Source: an uncultured Corynebacterium sp.
GTDB taxonomy: Bacteria; Actinomycetota; Actinomycetes; Mycobacteriales; Mycobacteriaceae
Direction of reading: 5' to 3'
NCBI RefSeq assembly: GCF_937999985.1
Contig: NZ_CALLDG010000046.1
Coordinates: forward strand, 1 to 14,227
Length of the DNA stretch: 14,227 bases
In this document: in pieces, positions 1 through 7,328 of the stretch
Layout of the letters: each line of letters starts with the position of its first letter
How positions within the stretch are numbered: the first letter of the stretch is position 1
The notes under the pieces: generated by a model
What the model was told of the DNA's origin: nothing
Databases searched by the model: none
The model's input: only the letters and a program-made list of their open reading frames with translations
Program-made: the position numbers and the translations under genes

Positions 1-172
1 GCTCCAGGGCGACGACCTCCGCATGCGCCCCGCCGGGGGCCTGCGTGAACCCGCGCCCCACCACCTGCCCGGAGGAATCCTCGATCACCGCGCCCACCGG
101 CGGGTTCGGACTGGCTAGCTGGGCTGCTTGCCAGCCGAGACTGTGGGCGTCAGAAAAAAGAGAAAGATCCAT
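1..172 (-). CDS. ribD: RibD, riboflavin deaminase/reductase, N-terminal fragment (cut by window edge)
   Basis: This is the start of the bifunctional diaminohydroxyphosphoribosylaminopyrimidine deaminase / 5-amino-6-(5-phosphoribosylamino)uracil reductase of riboflavin synthesis. Only the first 57 residues are inside the window; the gene continues past position 1. The visible part is the beginning of the zinc-dependent deaminase domain. It shows SPNPPVGAVI (residues 21-30), a conserved GRGFT near residue 40, and GGAHAEVVAL (47-56), where H50 and E52 are the expected zinc ligand and catalytic glutamate. The ATG lies 4 nt after the rpe stop codon, which points to co-transcription and translational coupling. 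No good Shine-Dalgarno is visible in the end of rpe. There is no room for an FMN riboswitch directly upstream. The reductase domain is not visible, so bifunctionality is inferred from the family. Confidence 0.9.
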   Translation of the reverse strand, partial: MDLSLFSDAHSLGWQAAQLASPNPPVGAVIEDSSGQVVGRGFTQAPGGAHAEVVALE

Positions 173-176
173 AGAT

Positions 177-845
177 CTACTTGGCGCTGGCGCGGATCTC
201 ATCGACCGCCGCGGCGGGGTCCGGCTTGCCAAACACGCTGGAACCGGCGACGAACACGTCCACGCCCGCGACGGCGGACTCGGCGGCGGTCTCAGCCCCA
301 ATGCCACCGTCGATCTCGATGAGTGTATCCAGGCCGTCGGCATCGATTCGGCTGCGCAGCTTGCGAACCTTATCCAGCACCTCGGGCATGAACTTCTGGC
401 CGCCGAAACCGGGCTCCACGCTCATGACGAGCACGAGGTCGAAGCGATCCAGGTGGTTCAGCAGCGGCTCGACCGGGGTGTTGGGCTTGATGGAGATGCC
501 CGCCATCGTGCCGTGACCGCGCAGCTTATCGGCCAGGGCGATGGCGGTATCGACGTCCGCGACGGCCTCCAAGTGGAAGGTCACGGACTGGAAGTCGTCT
601 GCGTAGTCCTCCGCCCACTTCTCCGGGTTCTCGATCATGAGGTGCACGTCCAGGTGCTTGTCCGTGTGCGGCAGCAGGGACTTGGCCACGGGCAGGCCGA
701 AGGAGAGGTTCGGGACGAAGTGATTGTCCATCACGTCGATGTGCAACCAGTCGGCGTTCGGCACGCGAGCGACCTCTTGGGCCAGATTGGCGAAGTCGGC
801 GGCGAGGATGGACGGGGCGATCAGCGGGGTGTGGGAATCGGACAT
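177..845 (-). CDS. rpe: Ribulose-phosphate 3-epimerase
   Basis: This 222-residue protein has the usual length for Rpe, the cytosolic TIM-barrel enzyme that interconverts ribulose 5-phosphate and xylulose 5-phosphate in the pentose phosphate pathway. Visible signatures are IAPSILAADFANL near the N-terminus, HIDVMD (35-40, with metal ligands H35 and D37), DVHLM (66-70, ligand H68), SVEPGFGGQKF (142-152, phosphate and loop region) and EIDGGI (177-182, with D179 as the second catalytic acid). All key residues are intact. The ATG is 13 nt after the rsmB stop. It is preceded by the purine-rich GAGGAAG at a spacing of 8 nt, which overlaps the rsmB TGA. The stop is TAG. Rpe supplies ribulose 5-phosphate, also a riboflavin precursor, which fits its position directly before ribD. 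Confidence 0.97.
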   Translation of the reverse strand: MSDSHTPLIAPSILAADFANLAQEVARVPNADWLHIDVMDNHFVPNLSFGLPVAKSLLPHTDKHLDVHLMIENPEKWAEDYADDFQSVTFHLEAVADVDTAIALADKLRGHGTMAGISIKPNTPVEPLLNHLDRFDLVLVMSVEPGFGGQKFMPEVLDKVRKLRSRIDADGLDTLIEIDGGIGAETAAESAVAGVDVFVAGSSVFGKPDPAAAVDEIRASAK

Positions 846-858
846 GGGTTGGTCTTCC

Positions 859-2394
859 TCACTCTTGGCTAGTGCTTGTGCTTGTGTTTGTGCTGTTGTT
901 GGCAGGGCGCAGGGCGGCGAAGAACATCGCGTCCGTGCCGTGGATGTGTGGCCAGAGCTGCACGAATGGTGCGGTCTGGGCGGTGTTCGTCTCTGCCAGT
1001 TCGGGTAGGAACTCGGTGACGTCCAGGATCTCCGCGCCCGTGCGGGCCGCGACGGAGCGGACGACCTCCGAGGTTTCCTTTGGATGCGGCGAGCAGGTGG
1101 AGTAGATCACCACGCCGCCGGGGGCGGTGGCCGCAAGGCCGCTGACCAGCAGCTCCCGCTGCAAGGTGACCAGCGGGGCGACGTCCTGCGGATCCTTGTT
1201 CCAGCGAGCCTCCGGGCGGCGGCGCAGCGCACCCAGGCCGGAGCAGGGCGCGTCGATGAGCACGCGCGCGAACCCGCCCTCCGGGGCATCCAGGTCGCCG
1301 ATGGATTCCAGCTTCCGGCCGTCGCCGACGTGCACGCGCACGGGCAGGTCGCGGGTCGTCTGCTCAATCAGCTTGGCGCGGTGATCTGCGATCTCGATTG
1401 CATCCACGGTGGCCTGCTCCGACATGGCCACTGAGGCGATGAATGCGGTCTTGCCGCCGGGGCCGGCGCACAGGTCCAGCCAGCGGGCGGGAAGGTTGTC
1501 GGCGACGGGAACGCGGGTGGTGGCCAGGCCGATCAGCTGGGAACCTTCGTCCTGTACGCTGGCCATCCCCTCGCGCACAGGGGCGATTTCGCCTGGGGCG
1601 CCCTCGTCCAGGTACACCGCATAGGGAGAGAACTTGCCCTCCGTGCCGCCGGTGATCAGCGCCAGTTCCTCGCCACTGATCTGCCCGGGGCGGGCGGCCA
1701 GGTGCACGATCGGGCGAGCGTCGTCGGCCGCCAGGGCGCGCTTGAGCTCAGCGCGGCCAGCATCAGTCGCGGGGTCCACGCCCAGCGCTTCCGCGAAGAT
1801 CTCGGCGATCCACTCGGGGTGCGCGTTGCGCAGGGCTAGGTCGGCCAGGCTGTCGCCGGGAGCTACGCGCTCGATCCACGTCTCCGGCTTCTTGCGCGTC
1901 AGCGCGCGCAGCACGCCATTGACGAACCCGGAGGCCTGGCCTGCTCCGAAGGCTTTCACCAACTCCACAGAGGTGTTCACCGCGGCGTGGTTTTCCACCC
2001 GCGTGCGCAGTATCTGGTACGCGCCCAGTCGCAGCGCGTCCAGCGCCACCGAGTCGATCTTCTCGATCTTGCGGCCGGCCGCGTCTTCGATGATCGCGTC
2101 CAGCAACCCCCGCGCCCGCAGCGTGCCATAGGTCAGCTCGGTCGCAAATGCGGCGTCACGACCCTTGATGCTCGCCTCCCGCAGCGCCTTGGGCAGTGCG
2201 AGGTTGCCGAAGGCACCGTCGACCGTGACATCGCGCAGCACGCCGAAAACCACGTCGCGCACCTTGTCGCCGGAGCCCCGCGACCTGCTCTTTCGCTGCT
2301 TGTGCTCGGGTCGGCGCTGCTGGTAACCTGTCGCCTTTTTGCGCTGTCCCTCGCCACTGCGGGCGGATTCGGAACGAGACCTGAAGCCTCCCAT
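859..2394 (-). CDS. rsmB: 16S rRNA (cytosine-967-C5) methyltransferase RsmB
   Basis: This 511-residue protein has the RsmB/Sun/Fmu layout. A basic disordered leader (1-45, rich in R, K, S) is followed by a NusB-like RNA-binding domain (about 45-170) and a C-terminal SAM-dependent m5C methyltransferase domain. The SAM-binding motif is LDLCAGPGGKTAF (307-318). Motif IV is DAPCSGLGALRRRPEARW (381-398, C384), and motif VI is YSTCSPHPKET (431-441). C434 is the expected nucleophile and C384 the release cysteine. The family methylates C967 of 16S rRNA in E. coli; the same target here is inferred. The ATG is 4 nt after the fmt stop, with GGGGGAG upstream at about 7 nt. The protein ends in a low-complexity Asn/Ser/Thr tail (499-509) encoded by 6-bp DNA repeats. 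Confidence 0.95.
   Translation of the reverse strand: MGGFRSRSESARSGEGQRKKATGYQQRRPEHKQRKSRSRGSGDKVRDVVFGVLRDVTVDGAFGNLALPKALREASIKGRDAAFATELTYGTLRARGLLDAIIEDAAGRKIEKIDSVALDALRLGAYQILRTRVENHAAVNTSVELVKAFGAGQASGFVNGVLRALTRKKPETWIERVAPGDSLADLALRNAHPEWIAEIFAEALGVDPATDAGRAELKRALAADDARPIVHLAARPGQISGEELALITGGTEGKFSPYAVYLDEGAPGEIAPVREGMASVQDEGSQLIGLATTRVPVADNLPARWLDLCAGPGGKTAFIASVAMSEQATVDAIEIADHRAKLIEQTTRDLPVRVHVGDGRKLESIGDLDAPEGGFARVLIDAPCSGLGALRRRPEARWNKDPQDVAPLVTLQRELLVSGLAATAPGGVVIYSTCSPHPKETSEVVRSVAARTGAEILDVTEFLPELAETNTAQTAPFVQLWPHIHGTDAMFFAALRPANNSTNTSTSTSQE
868..903 (-). repeat. 6-bp degenerate tandem repeat in the rsmB 3' end
   Basis: Six successive 6-bp units of the type GCTTGT (plus strand) lie inside rsmB just before its stop: gctagt, gcttgt, gcttgt, gtttgt, gctgtt, gttggc. 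Because the unit is two codons long, it encodes an alternating Ser/Thr and Asn/Thr tail on the minus strand. Copy-number changes would lengthen or shorten the tail without shifting the frame. Confidence 0.7.
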
Positions 2395-2398
2395 GGCC

Positions 2399-3382
2399 TT
2401 ACTCCCCCGTCTCCCGCGCGCTGAACGTCGGGCGGCCCGCCAGCAGTTCTTGTTGCCCGCGCGCCCACGCCGCGGCTTCCATCATCTTCTTGCCAGGCGG
2501 CTGGATGCGGGTGATCTCTAGGGCGCCGGTGCCGGTGCCGACGAAAACCTTCTTTGGTGACGCCACCATTTCGCCAGCCGAGAGCCCAGTGACCTCTCCT
2601 GAGTTACTGGGCAGCAGCATGCCGATCTTGTATCTCTGGCCGTCCAGTAGAGTCCACGCACCAGGTGCCGGGGTGTGGGCGCGGGCAACACGCTGGATTA
2701 CCTCGGCCGGTTGGGACCAGTCGATCTGGGCGTCCGCGGGGTGAATCTTCGGTGCGTGGGTGGCCTGCGAATCTTCCTGCGGGGAGAGCTCGGCCGTGCC
2801 TTCGTCCATGGCGACGAGCGTATCGGCCAGTAGTTCCCGGCCGGCGTAGGTCAGGCTGGCCAGCAGGTCGTCGGCGGTGTCCTCCAGGCCGATCGTCTGT
2901 GTCAGCTGGGCGGCGACGGGGCCGGTGTCCAGGCCTTCCTCGATGCGGAAGATGGAGGCGCCAGTGATCTCGTCTCCGGCCGCCAGGGCGGCTTGCACGG
3001 GAGCGGCACCGCGCCAGCGTGGAAGCAGCGAGTAGTGCAGGTTCACCCAGCCGTGCTCAAAGACGCCGAGGATGTCCTTGGGGATCAGGTTGCCGTAGGC
3101 CACGACCGCGGCTGCGGTTACCCCCTGCGCTGCGAGGTCGCTGAGAACGGCCCGGGCCTCGTCACCAGATTCAGTTCCGGCCTTGAGGCTCGGCCACTTG
3201 TAGGTCGGGATAGCGGCCTCCTCGGCGACCTCCGCGACCTTCGAGGGGCGCAGGCTACGGCCGCGCCCCCGCTTGGCGTCCGGCTGGGTAACCACCGCAA
3301 CGACCTCTATGCGTTCATCGGCGATGAGGTGCTCGAGGGCCACGGCGGCCGGCTCAGGGGTTCCGGCAAAGACGATCTTCAC
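2399..3382 (-). CDS. fmt: Methionyl-tRNA formyltransferase
   Basis: This 327-residue cytosolic enzyme uses 10-formyltetrahydrofolate to formylate Met-tRNA(fMet) for translation initiation. The N-terminal formyltransferase fold starts with MKIVFAGTPEPA. The catalytic region reads VNLHYSLLPRWRGAAPVQ (113-130), with N114 and H116, and D152 follows in EGLDTGPV (149-156). These match the Asn-His-Asp triad and SLLP loop of the family. The C-terminal tRNA-binding domain follows from about residue 210. The start is GTG at 3382. It overlaps the def stop as GTGA, a 4-nt overlap typical of coupled translation. A weak GGAG lies 11 nt upstream. Pairing with def joins the enzymes that add and remove the formyl group. 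The stop is TAA, 4 nt before rsmB. Confidence 0.97.
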   Translation of the reverse strand: MKIVFAGTPEPAAVALEHLIADERIEVVAVVTQPDAKRGRGRSLRPSKVAEVAEEAAIPTYKWPSLKAGTESGDEARAVLSDLAAQGVTAAAVVAYGNLIPKDILGVFEHGWVNLHYSLLPRWRGAAPVQAALAAGDEITGASIFRIEEGLDTGPVAAQLTQTIGLEDTADDLLASLTYAGRELLADTLVAMDEGTAELSPQEDSQATHAPKIHPADAQIDWSQPAEVIQRVARAHTPAPGAWTLLDGQRYKIGMLLPSNSGEVTGLSAGEMVASPKKVFVGTGTGALEITRIQPPGKKMMEAAAWARGQQELLAGRPTFSARETGE

Positions 3383-3885
3383 TGCTTAAACCACTCCGAT
3401 TCGCGGATCTGCTTCATTGCTTCGCGGCGCTGCTCAGCCGAGAGATGCTGGATGAACAGCACGCCGTCCAGGTGGTCGGTTTCGTGCTGCACGCAACGGG
3501 CCATAAGGTCCGTGACTTCTCGGTCCACCTGCTCGCCGTCCACGGTCACCCCGCGCAGGCGCACGCGCTGGGCGCGGGTGACGTCTCCGTGGACGTCGGG
3601 GATGGAAAGGCAACCCTCGCCGCCGGTCTGGGTCTCCTCGCCCACGGCCTCCCAAGTGGGGTTGATCACGTGGCCGCGGTCGCCGTCGCAGTCGAAAACG
3701 AAGATGCGACGGGTAATGCCGATCTGGTTGGCGGCCAGGCCCACTCCCCCGTAGTGATCCATGGTTTCCAGCATGTCCTCGACCAGCCGCCGGGTTCCGG
3801 CATCCTGGATCTGTTCTGGCTTGACGGGGTCTGCCACGGTCTTGAGAACCGGGTCCCCGAAGTAGCGCATGTTAAGCACGGTCAT
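3379..3885 (-). CDS. def: Peptide deformylase
   Basis: This 168-residue metalloenzyme removes the formyl group from nascent peptides. All three diagnostic motifs are intact: GVGLAANQ (47-54, motif I), EGCLS (90-94, motif II with metal ligand C92) and QHETDH (133-138, motif III with H134, E135 and H138). The protein begins MTVLNMRYFGDPVL, with the family's FGDPVL segment at 9-14. The ATG at 3885 is 11 nt after the priA stop. No strong Shine-Dalgarno is present. The spacer GGTTATTAACC (3886-3896) has complementary 5-bp arms. A second in-frame ATG at codon 6 could be an alternative start, but FGDPVL normally sits several residues in, so I kept the first. The gene overlaps fmt by 4 nt. Confidence 0.97.
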   Translation of the reverse strand: MTVLNMRYFGDPVLKTVADPVKPEQIQDAGTRRLVEDMLETMDHYGGVGLAANQIGITRRIFVFDCDGDRGHVINPTWEAVGEETQTGGEGCLSIPDVHGDVTRAQRVRLRGVTVDGEQVDREVTDLMARCVQHETDHLDGVLFIQHLSAEQRREAMKQIRESEWFKQ

Positions 3886-3896
3886 GGTTATTAACC

Positions 3897-5960
3897 CTAA
3901 CCGATGCGCACGGGATCCATGACAACCCGCAAGGCCTCCGGTTGGGCCGCCCGCGAGCTCCGATGGATGGTTCGCACCGACTGCGCGCTGCGCAAGGCCT
4001 GGCCGAGGGGTATTCGCTGGTCGGCGGGCACCCGCACCAACAGCCTGCGCGCGGACTTTCTGGCCTGTGGGTCATGGGGGTCGATCCCCGCGGGCAGGCG
4101 CACGCCGGGTGGCAGCTCCACCGGCCCCAGTGTCTCCGCGCCTTCGGGCAAGTCCCACGCGGCCTCGAGCGTTTCGATGGCAGAAGTGGTGCCGTCGATG
4201 GCGGCCACGCTAAAGGCGGGCGGGAAGGCGGCCTCGGCCCGGTGCGCCAGCTCTGCGCGCGCAGATCCGACGGGATCCCAGCGGATCAGTTGCTGAGCCG
4301 TCGGCAGGTTCGCTGCCCCGGCGAAGACCACCTTGCCGCCCTGGCCCCGTGGCGCGACGAGGGCGGCGGCCTCCATCCAGTGCCGCAGGGCAGCCTCCGC
4401 GGCGCGGAGATCCTGCCTTCCCAGCAGGATCCACGGGTCCACCAAGATCGCGGCGCCATACAGGCCACCCTCCACGGTGGGTTCTGCGCCAGGCGTGGCC
4501 ACCACGATACTTTTGCGCAGCCGCACGCTATCCACCACGTGCTTGCCGCCGCTGGCGATGATCGGCACCCCGGGGAATGCCCGCCCCAGCTCCTCCACCG
4601 TCCGGTCGTGGCCGATAACGGACAGCCGCACGCTGTGGTTGCCGCAGCCGGAACACGTAAACAGTCCGGCGGTCAGCCCGCACCAGCGACAGCGCGGCGG
4701 GGCAGCCTCGGCGCTCGTGGGCAACTCCAAAGGGCCGTTGCAGTGCCGGCAGCGGGCGGGCGTGCGGCACTTCGCACACGCCAGCGCGGGCGCGTATCCC
4801 CGCCGTGGAACCTGCACCAACGCGGGCACGCCGTTATCCACGCATTCGCGTATCGCCTCGAAGCCCATGGAGGGAATGCGCGCCCCGGGCGCGTGGAGCT
4901 CCCTCTCCGTCGCACTGTCGGTCTCCCCCATACCCCGGATCCACGGCATCGCCTCGTGCAGTACCTCCCGCGTGGGCAGCAGCGGATACACCAGCCCGCT
5001 GTCCACCCACTGCTGCACCTCAGCCGAGCGATGCACCCCGGCGATCAGTAGCCCCGCCCCGGTGCGCTGGGCGTGCAACGCCAGCGCCTCTCGCGCGTGA
5101 ATGTACGGAGCGCGAGGATCCACCAGGTTGTCGTCAGCCTCGCCTACCAGAATCATCAGTCGAGGCGCGACGACGGGCAGCAACGCCGCAGAGCGCGTGC
5201 CCACCACCACGCGCGCCTGGCCCGCGAGAACTGAGAGGTAGCGGCGATAGCGCGCATTCGGCCCCACCTGCGCGGTTAGCTCCATCACCTGGGCGGGGTT
5301 CATGTGCTCCTTCAGCCCCGCCACCAGTCGATCCACCAGGCGTTGGTTGGGGGCCACCACCAGCACACTTCCCTGCGTATTCCAGGCCACGGCGGCGGTG
5401 ATGGCCGCGATGAGGGTGGGGATGTCGCGGCCTGGGGGCGTCAATAAACAAGCACGCGCGGCCTTGCCCTCGACGAGCGCGGACAGGTACGCCGCGCCGT
5501 GAGTGTAGGGCGCCAAAGCCTCCACGGCGGCGGCGTAGGAATCGGCAGCGGCCTGCTCGACAGATTGCAGCTTGGCCCCGAGGTCCTCCCAAGCCGCACC
5601 GTCGGCGAACAACCCTGCGTTCTCCGCCGAGGCGTGGCGGGAGGGCACGACGGAGCGCAGAATGTCCGAACGCACGCCCGCGTAGCGCTCGGCGAGCGCG
5701 TTGACGAGCTCCCACAGGGGCTTCGGCAGCACCTGGATGGGGCTGATCACGCGCTCCAGCTGGCGCAGCTCACCGGGGTGGTCGCTTCGGCGGCGGCGCT
5801 CGATGACGAACGCATCGACCAACCGGCCAGAGAAACGAACGCGGACGCGCACCCCTGGTTGGGCATGCGCGTCCATGTCTGCGGGCACCGCGTAGTCGAA
5901 AAGCCGGTCGAGGTGTGGCACACCGAGCATCGGCAGTACGCGGGCGACGGGCTGGTCCAC
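3897..5960 (-). CDS. priA: PriA-like primosomal protein N', helicase motifs degenerate
   Basis: This 687-residue protein aligns in outline with PriA, the replication-restart factor that recognises stalled forks. An N-terminal DNA-binding domain opens with RVLPMLGVPHLDRLFDYAVP. The region expected to hold the Walker A loop instead reads TPPGRDIPTL (174-183), with no GxGKT. The DEEH box position reads GEADD (273-277). The zinc-binding module is complete, with four Cys-x2-Cys pairs at C395/398, 404/407, 424/427 and 436/439. A PriA-like segment, GHDRTVEELGRAFPG, follows at 450-464. Loss of helicase motifs is known for actinobacterial PriA, so this is probably a structural restart or loading protein rather than a motor. 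The GTG start is fixed by an in-frame TAA three codons upstream. The metK-priA gap is 30 nt. The ribosome-binding site is weak. Confidence 0.9.
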   Translation of the reverse strand: MDQPVARVLPMLGVPHLDRLFDYAVPADMDAHAQPGVRVRVRFSGRLVDAFVIERRRRSDHPGELRQLERVISPIQVLPKPLWELVNALAERYAGVRSDILRSVVPSRHASAENAGLFADGAAWEDLGAKLQSVEQAAADSYAAAVEALAPYTHGAAYLSALVEGKAARACLLTPPGRDIPTLIAAITAAVAWNTQGSVLVVAPNQRLVDRLVAGLKEHMNPAQVMELTAQVGPNARYRRYLSVLAGQARVVVGTRSAALLPVVAPRLMILVGEADDNLVDPRAPYIHAREALALHAQRTGAGLLIAGVHRSAEVQQWVDSGLVYPLLPTREVLHEAMPWIRGMGETDSATERELHAPGARIPSMGFEAIRECVDNGVPALVQVPRRGYAPALACAKCRTPARCRHCNGPLELPTSAEAAPPRCRWCGLTAGLFTCSGCGNHSVRLSVIGHDRTVEELGRAFPGVPIIASGGKHVVDSVRLRKSIVVATPGAEPTVEGGLYGAAILVDPWILLGRQDLRAAEAALRHWMEAAALVAPRGQGGKVVFAGAANLPTAQQLIRWDPVGSARAELAHRAEAAFPPAFSVAAIDGTTSAIETLEAAWDLPEGAETLGPVELPPGVRLPAGIDPHDPQARKSARRLLVRVPADQRIPLGQALRSAQSVRTIHRSSRAAQPEALRVVMDPVRIG

Positions 5961-5961
5961 G

Positions 5962-6016
5962 GTGCTTTAAACCTGCTTAACCTGCTTAAACTACTGAGCC
6001 TGCTGGGCCTGCTGAG
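5962..6016 (-). repeat. 9-bp tandem repeat spanning the metK stop and priA leader
   Basis: On the plus strand, positions 5972-6016 are five consecutive 9-bp units: cctgcttaa, cctgcttaa, actactgag, cctgctggg, cctgctgag. A decayed sixth copy lies at 5962-5971. The upper units encode the QQA-type tail of MetK, the middle unit carries the metK TAG stop, and the lower two lie in the spacer before priA. The period equals three codons, so copy changes keep the reading frame. Confidence 0.75.
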
Positions 6017-7235
6017 CAGCGGCGACGGCCCTCTGCAGTGCATCCACCTTGTCAGTGCGCTCCCACGGCAGGTCCAAGTCGGTGCGGCCGAAGTGGCCAT
6101 AGGCGCTGGTCTGGGCGTAGATCGGGCGCTTCAGGTCCAGCTCCTGCAGGATTGCGGCCGGGCGCAGGTCGAACACCTCGCGGACGGCATCCTGGATAGC
6201 CTCGACCGGTGCCTTTTCGGTACCGAAGGTTTCCACGTACAGGCCCACCGGGGTCGCACGGCCGATGGCGTAGGCCACCTGCACCTCCGCGCGGTCGGCC
6301 AGGCCGGCGGCGACAATGTTCTTGGCGACCCAGCGCATAGCGTAGGCACCAGAGCGGTCCACCTTGCTCGGGTCCTTGCCGGAGAACGCGCCGCCACCAT
6401 GGCGAGCCATACCGCCGTAGGTGTCGACGATAATCTTGCGGCCGGTCAGGCCTGCATCACCCATCGGGCCGCCCAGCACGAATGAGCCGGAGGGGTTTAC
6501 CAGCAGCGTGTAGTCAGTATCCGCCAGGTTGCCGCTTAAGCCCGCCTCGTCCAGCACGTACTGGACGACGTGGGTGCGGATCTGCTCGTGCAGCCACTCC
6601 TGCTCGATGCCCGCGTCGTGCTGTGTGGAGACCACGACGGTATCCAGGCGCACGGGGGCGCCTTCCGCGTCGTAGGCAAAGGTCACCTGGGTCTTGCCGT
6701 CGGGGCGCAGGTGCGGAACGATGCCCTTCTTGCGCACCTCCGTCAGGCGGCGGGACAGGCGGTGTGCCAGCGCGATCGGCAGCGGCATGTACTCCGGGGT
6801 CTCGTTGGTGGCGTAGCCGAACATCAGGCCCTGGTCGCCAGCGCCAAGGCGGTCGATCTCATCCAGCTCGGTGCCGCCTTCCGCGTTGTGCGACCGGTGC
6901 TCGAGGGCGGTGTCTACACCCTGGGCGATCTCCTGGGACTGCTCGCCGATGGCCACGCTGACTCCACAGGTAGAGCCGTCGAAGCCCATGTCAGAGCTGT
7001 TGAACCCGATCTCCAGCAGGGTCTTGCGCACCAGCGCGGGTATTTCTACGTAGGTGGTGGTGCGGATTTCGCCGACGACGTGCACCAGCCCGGTGGTCAC
7101 GACGGTCTCAACGGCCACGCGCGCCTCGGGGTCCTTGGCAATCAGCGCGTCGAGGATCTTGTCGGAGATCGCATCGCAGATCTTGTCGGGGTGCCCTTCG
7201 GTGACGGACTCGCTACTAAACAGGCGCAAAGACAC
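5991..7235 (-). CDS. metK: S-adenosylmethionine synthetase
   Basis: This 414-residue enzyme makes S-adenosylmethionine from methionine and ATP in the cytosol, normally as a tetramer. Visible signatures are SSESVTEGHPDKICD (7-21, with H15 and D17 at the active site), GAGDQGLMFGYATNE (131-145, family signature 1) and the glycine-rich GGGAFSGKDPSKVDRS (280-295, signature 2). The GTG start at 7235 gives the standard N-terminus and has AAAGGA upstream with about 8 nt spacing. An in-frame extension of 19 residues further upstream would run through the promoter and operator region and is rejected. The C-terminus ends in QQAQQAQ, encoded by a 9-bp repeat. The TAG stop is followed by seven more sense codons in frame before a TAA. 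The McbR-like operator upstream suggests sulfur-dependent repression. Confidence 0.97.
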   Translation of the reverse strand: MSLRLFSSESVTEGHPDKICDAISDKILDALIAKDPEARVAVETVVTTGLVHVVGEIRTTTYVEIPALVRKTLLEIGFNSSDMGFDGSTCGVSVAIGEQSQEIAQGVDTALEHRSHNAEGGTELDEIDRLGAGDQGLMFGYATNETPEYMPLPIALAHRLSRRLTEVRKKGIVPHLRPDGKTQVTFAYDAEGAPVRLDTVVVSTQHDAGIEQEWLHEQIRTHVVQYVLDEAGLSGNLADTDYTLLVNPSGSFVLGGPMGDAGLTGRKIIVDTYGGMARHGGGAFSGKDPSKVDRSGAYAMRWVAKNIVAAGLADRAEVQVAYAIGRATPVGLYVETFGTEKAPVEAIQDAVREVFDLRPAAILQELDLKRPIYAQTSAYGHFGRTDLDLPWERTDKVDALQRAVAAAQQAQQAQ

Positions 7236-7272
7236 GTGGATTTTCCTTTTGTAAGTTCGAATTGCTGAAGAC

Positions 7273-7320
7273 TTTATAGTCAATGGACACATACTAGACT
7301 AAGCTGTCTGTATTTGTCAC
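7273..7320 (-). promoter_or_regulatory. Candidate metK promoter region
   Basis: Two possible promoters read towards metK. One pairs GTGACA (7315-7320) with TAGTAT (7291-7296) across an 18-bp spacer. The other uses a better -10, TATAAA (7273-7278), with only a weak -35 (about TTAGTC). The second -10 lies inside the small dyad GACT-ATAA-AGTC (7270-7281). In both cases the McbR-like operator overlaps the core promoter. I cannot choose between them from sequence. Confidence 0.45.
7295..7310. promoter_or_regulatory. McbR-type operator (TAGAC-N6-GTCTG)
   Basis: The plus strand reads TAGAC TAAGCT GTCTG. The published Corynebacterium glutamicum McbR consensus is TAGAC-N6-GTCTA, and metK is a recognised McbR target there; this site matches 9 of 10 fixed bases. 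McbR is a TetR-type repressor of methionine and sulfur genes that responds to S-adenosylhomocysteine. The site lies 60 bp upstream of the metK start and in the spacer or -35 region of the candidate promoters, consistent with repression. Presence of mcbR in this genome is inferred. Confidence 0.75.
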
Positions 7321-7328
7321 GTAGCTGC

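Noticed and set aside
173..176. FMN riboswitch before ribD
   Set aside because: Only 4 nt separate rpe and ribD, and no RFN-type conserved blocks are visible in the end of rpe.
45..872. A 275-codon plus-strand frame over rpe
   Set aside because: Rpe on the minus strand has every catalytic motif; this frame is its mirror and matches no family I know.
3942..6485. Long plus-strand open frames opposite priA and metK (for example 3942-5051 and 5499-6485)
   Set aside because: These are the same antisense shadow effect. They have no ribosome-binding site or promoter pattern, and the sequences show no known fold.
7236..7292. A 19-residue N-terminal extension of MetK
   Set aside because: It would start inside the operator, read through the -10 region and the Shine-Dalgarno, and precede the normal family N-terminus at the GTG of 7235.
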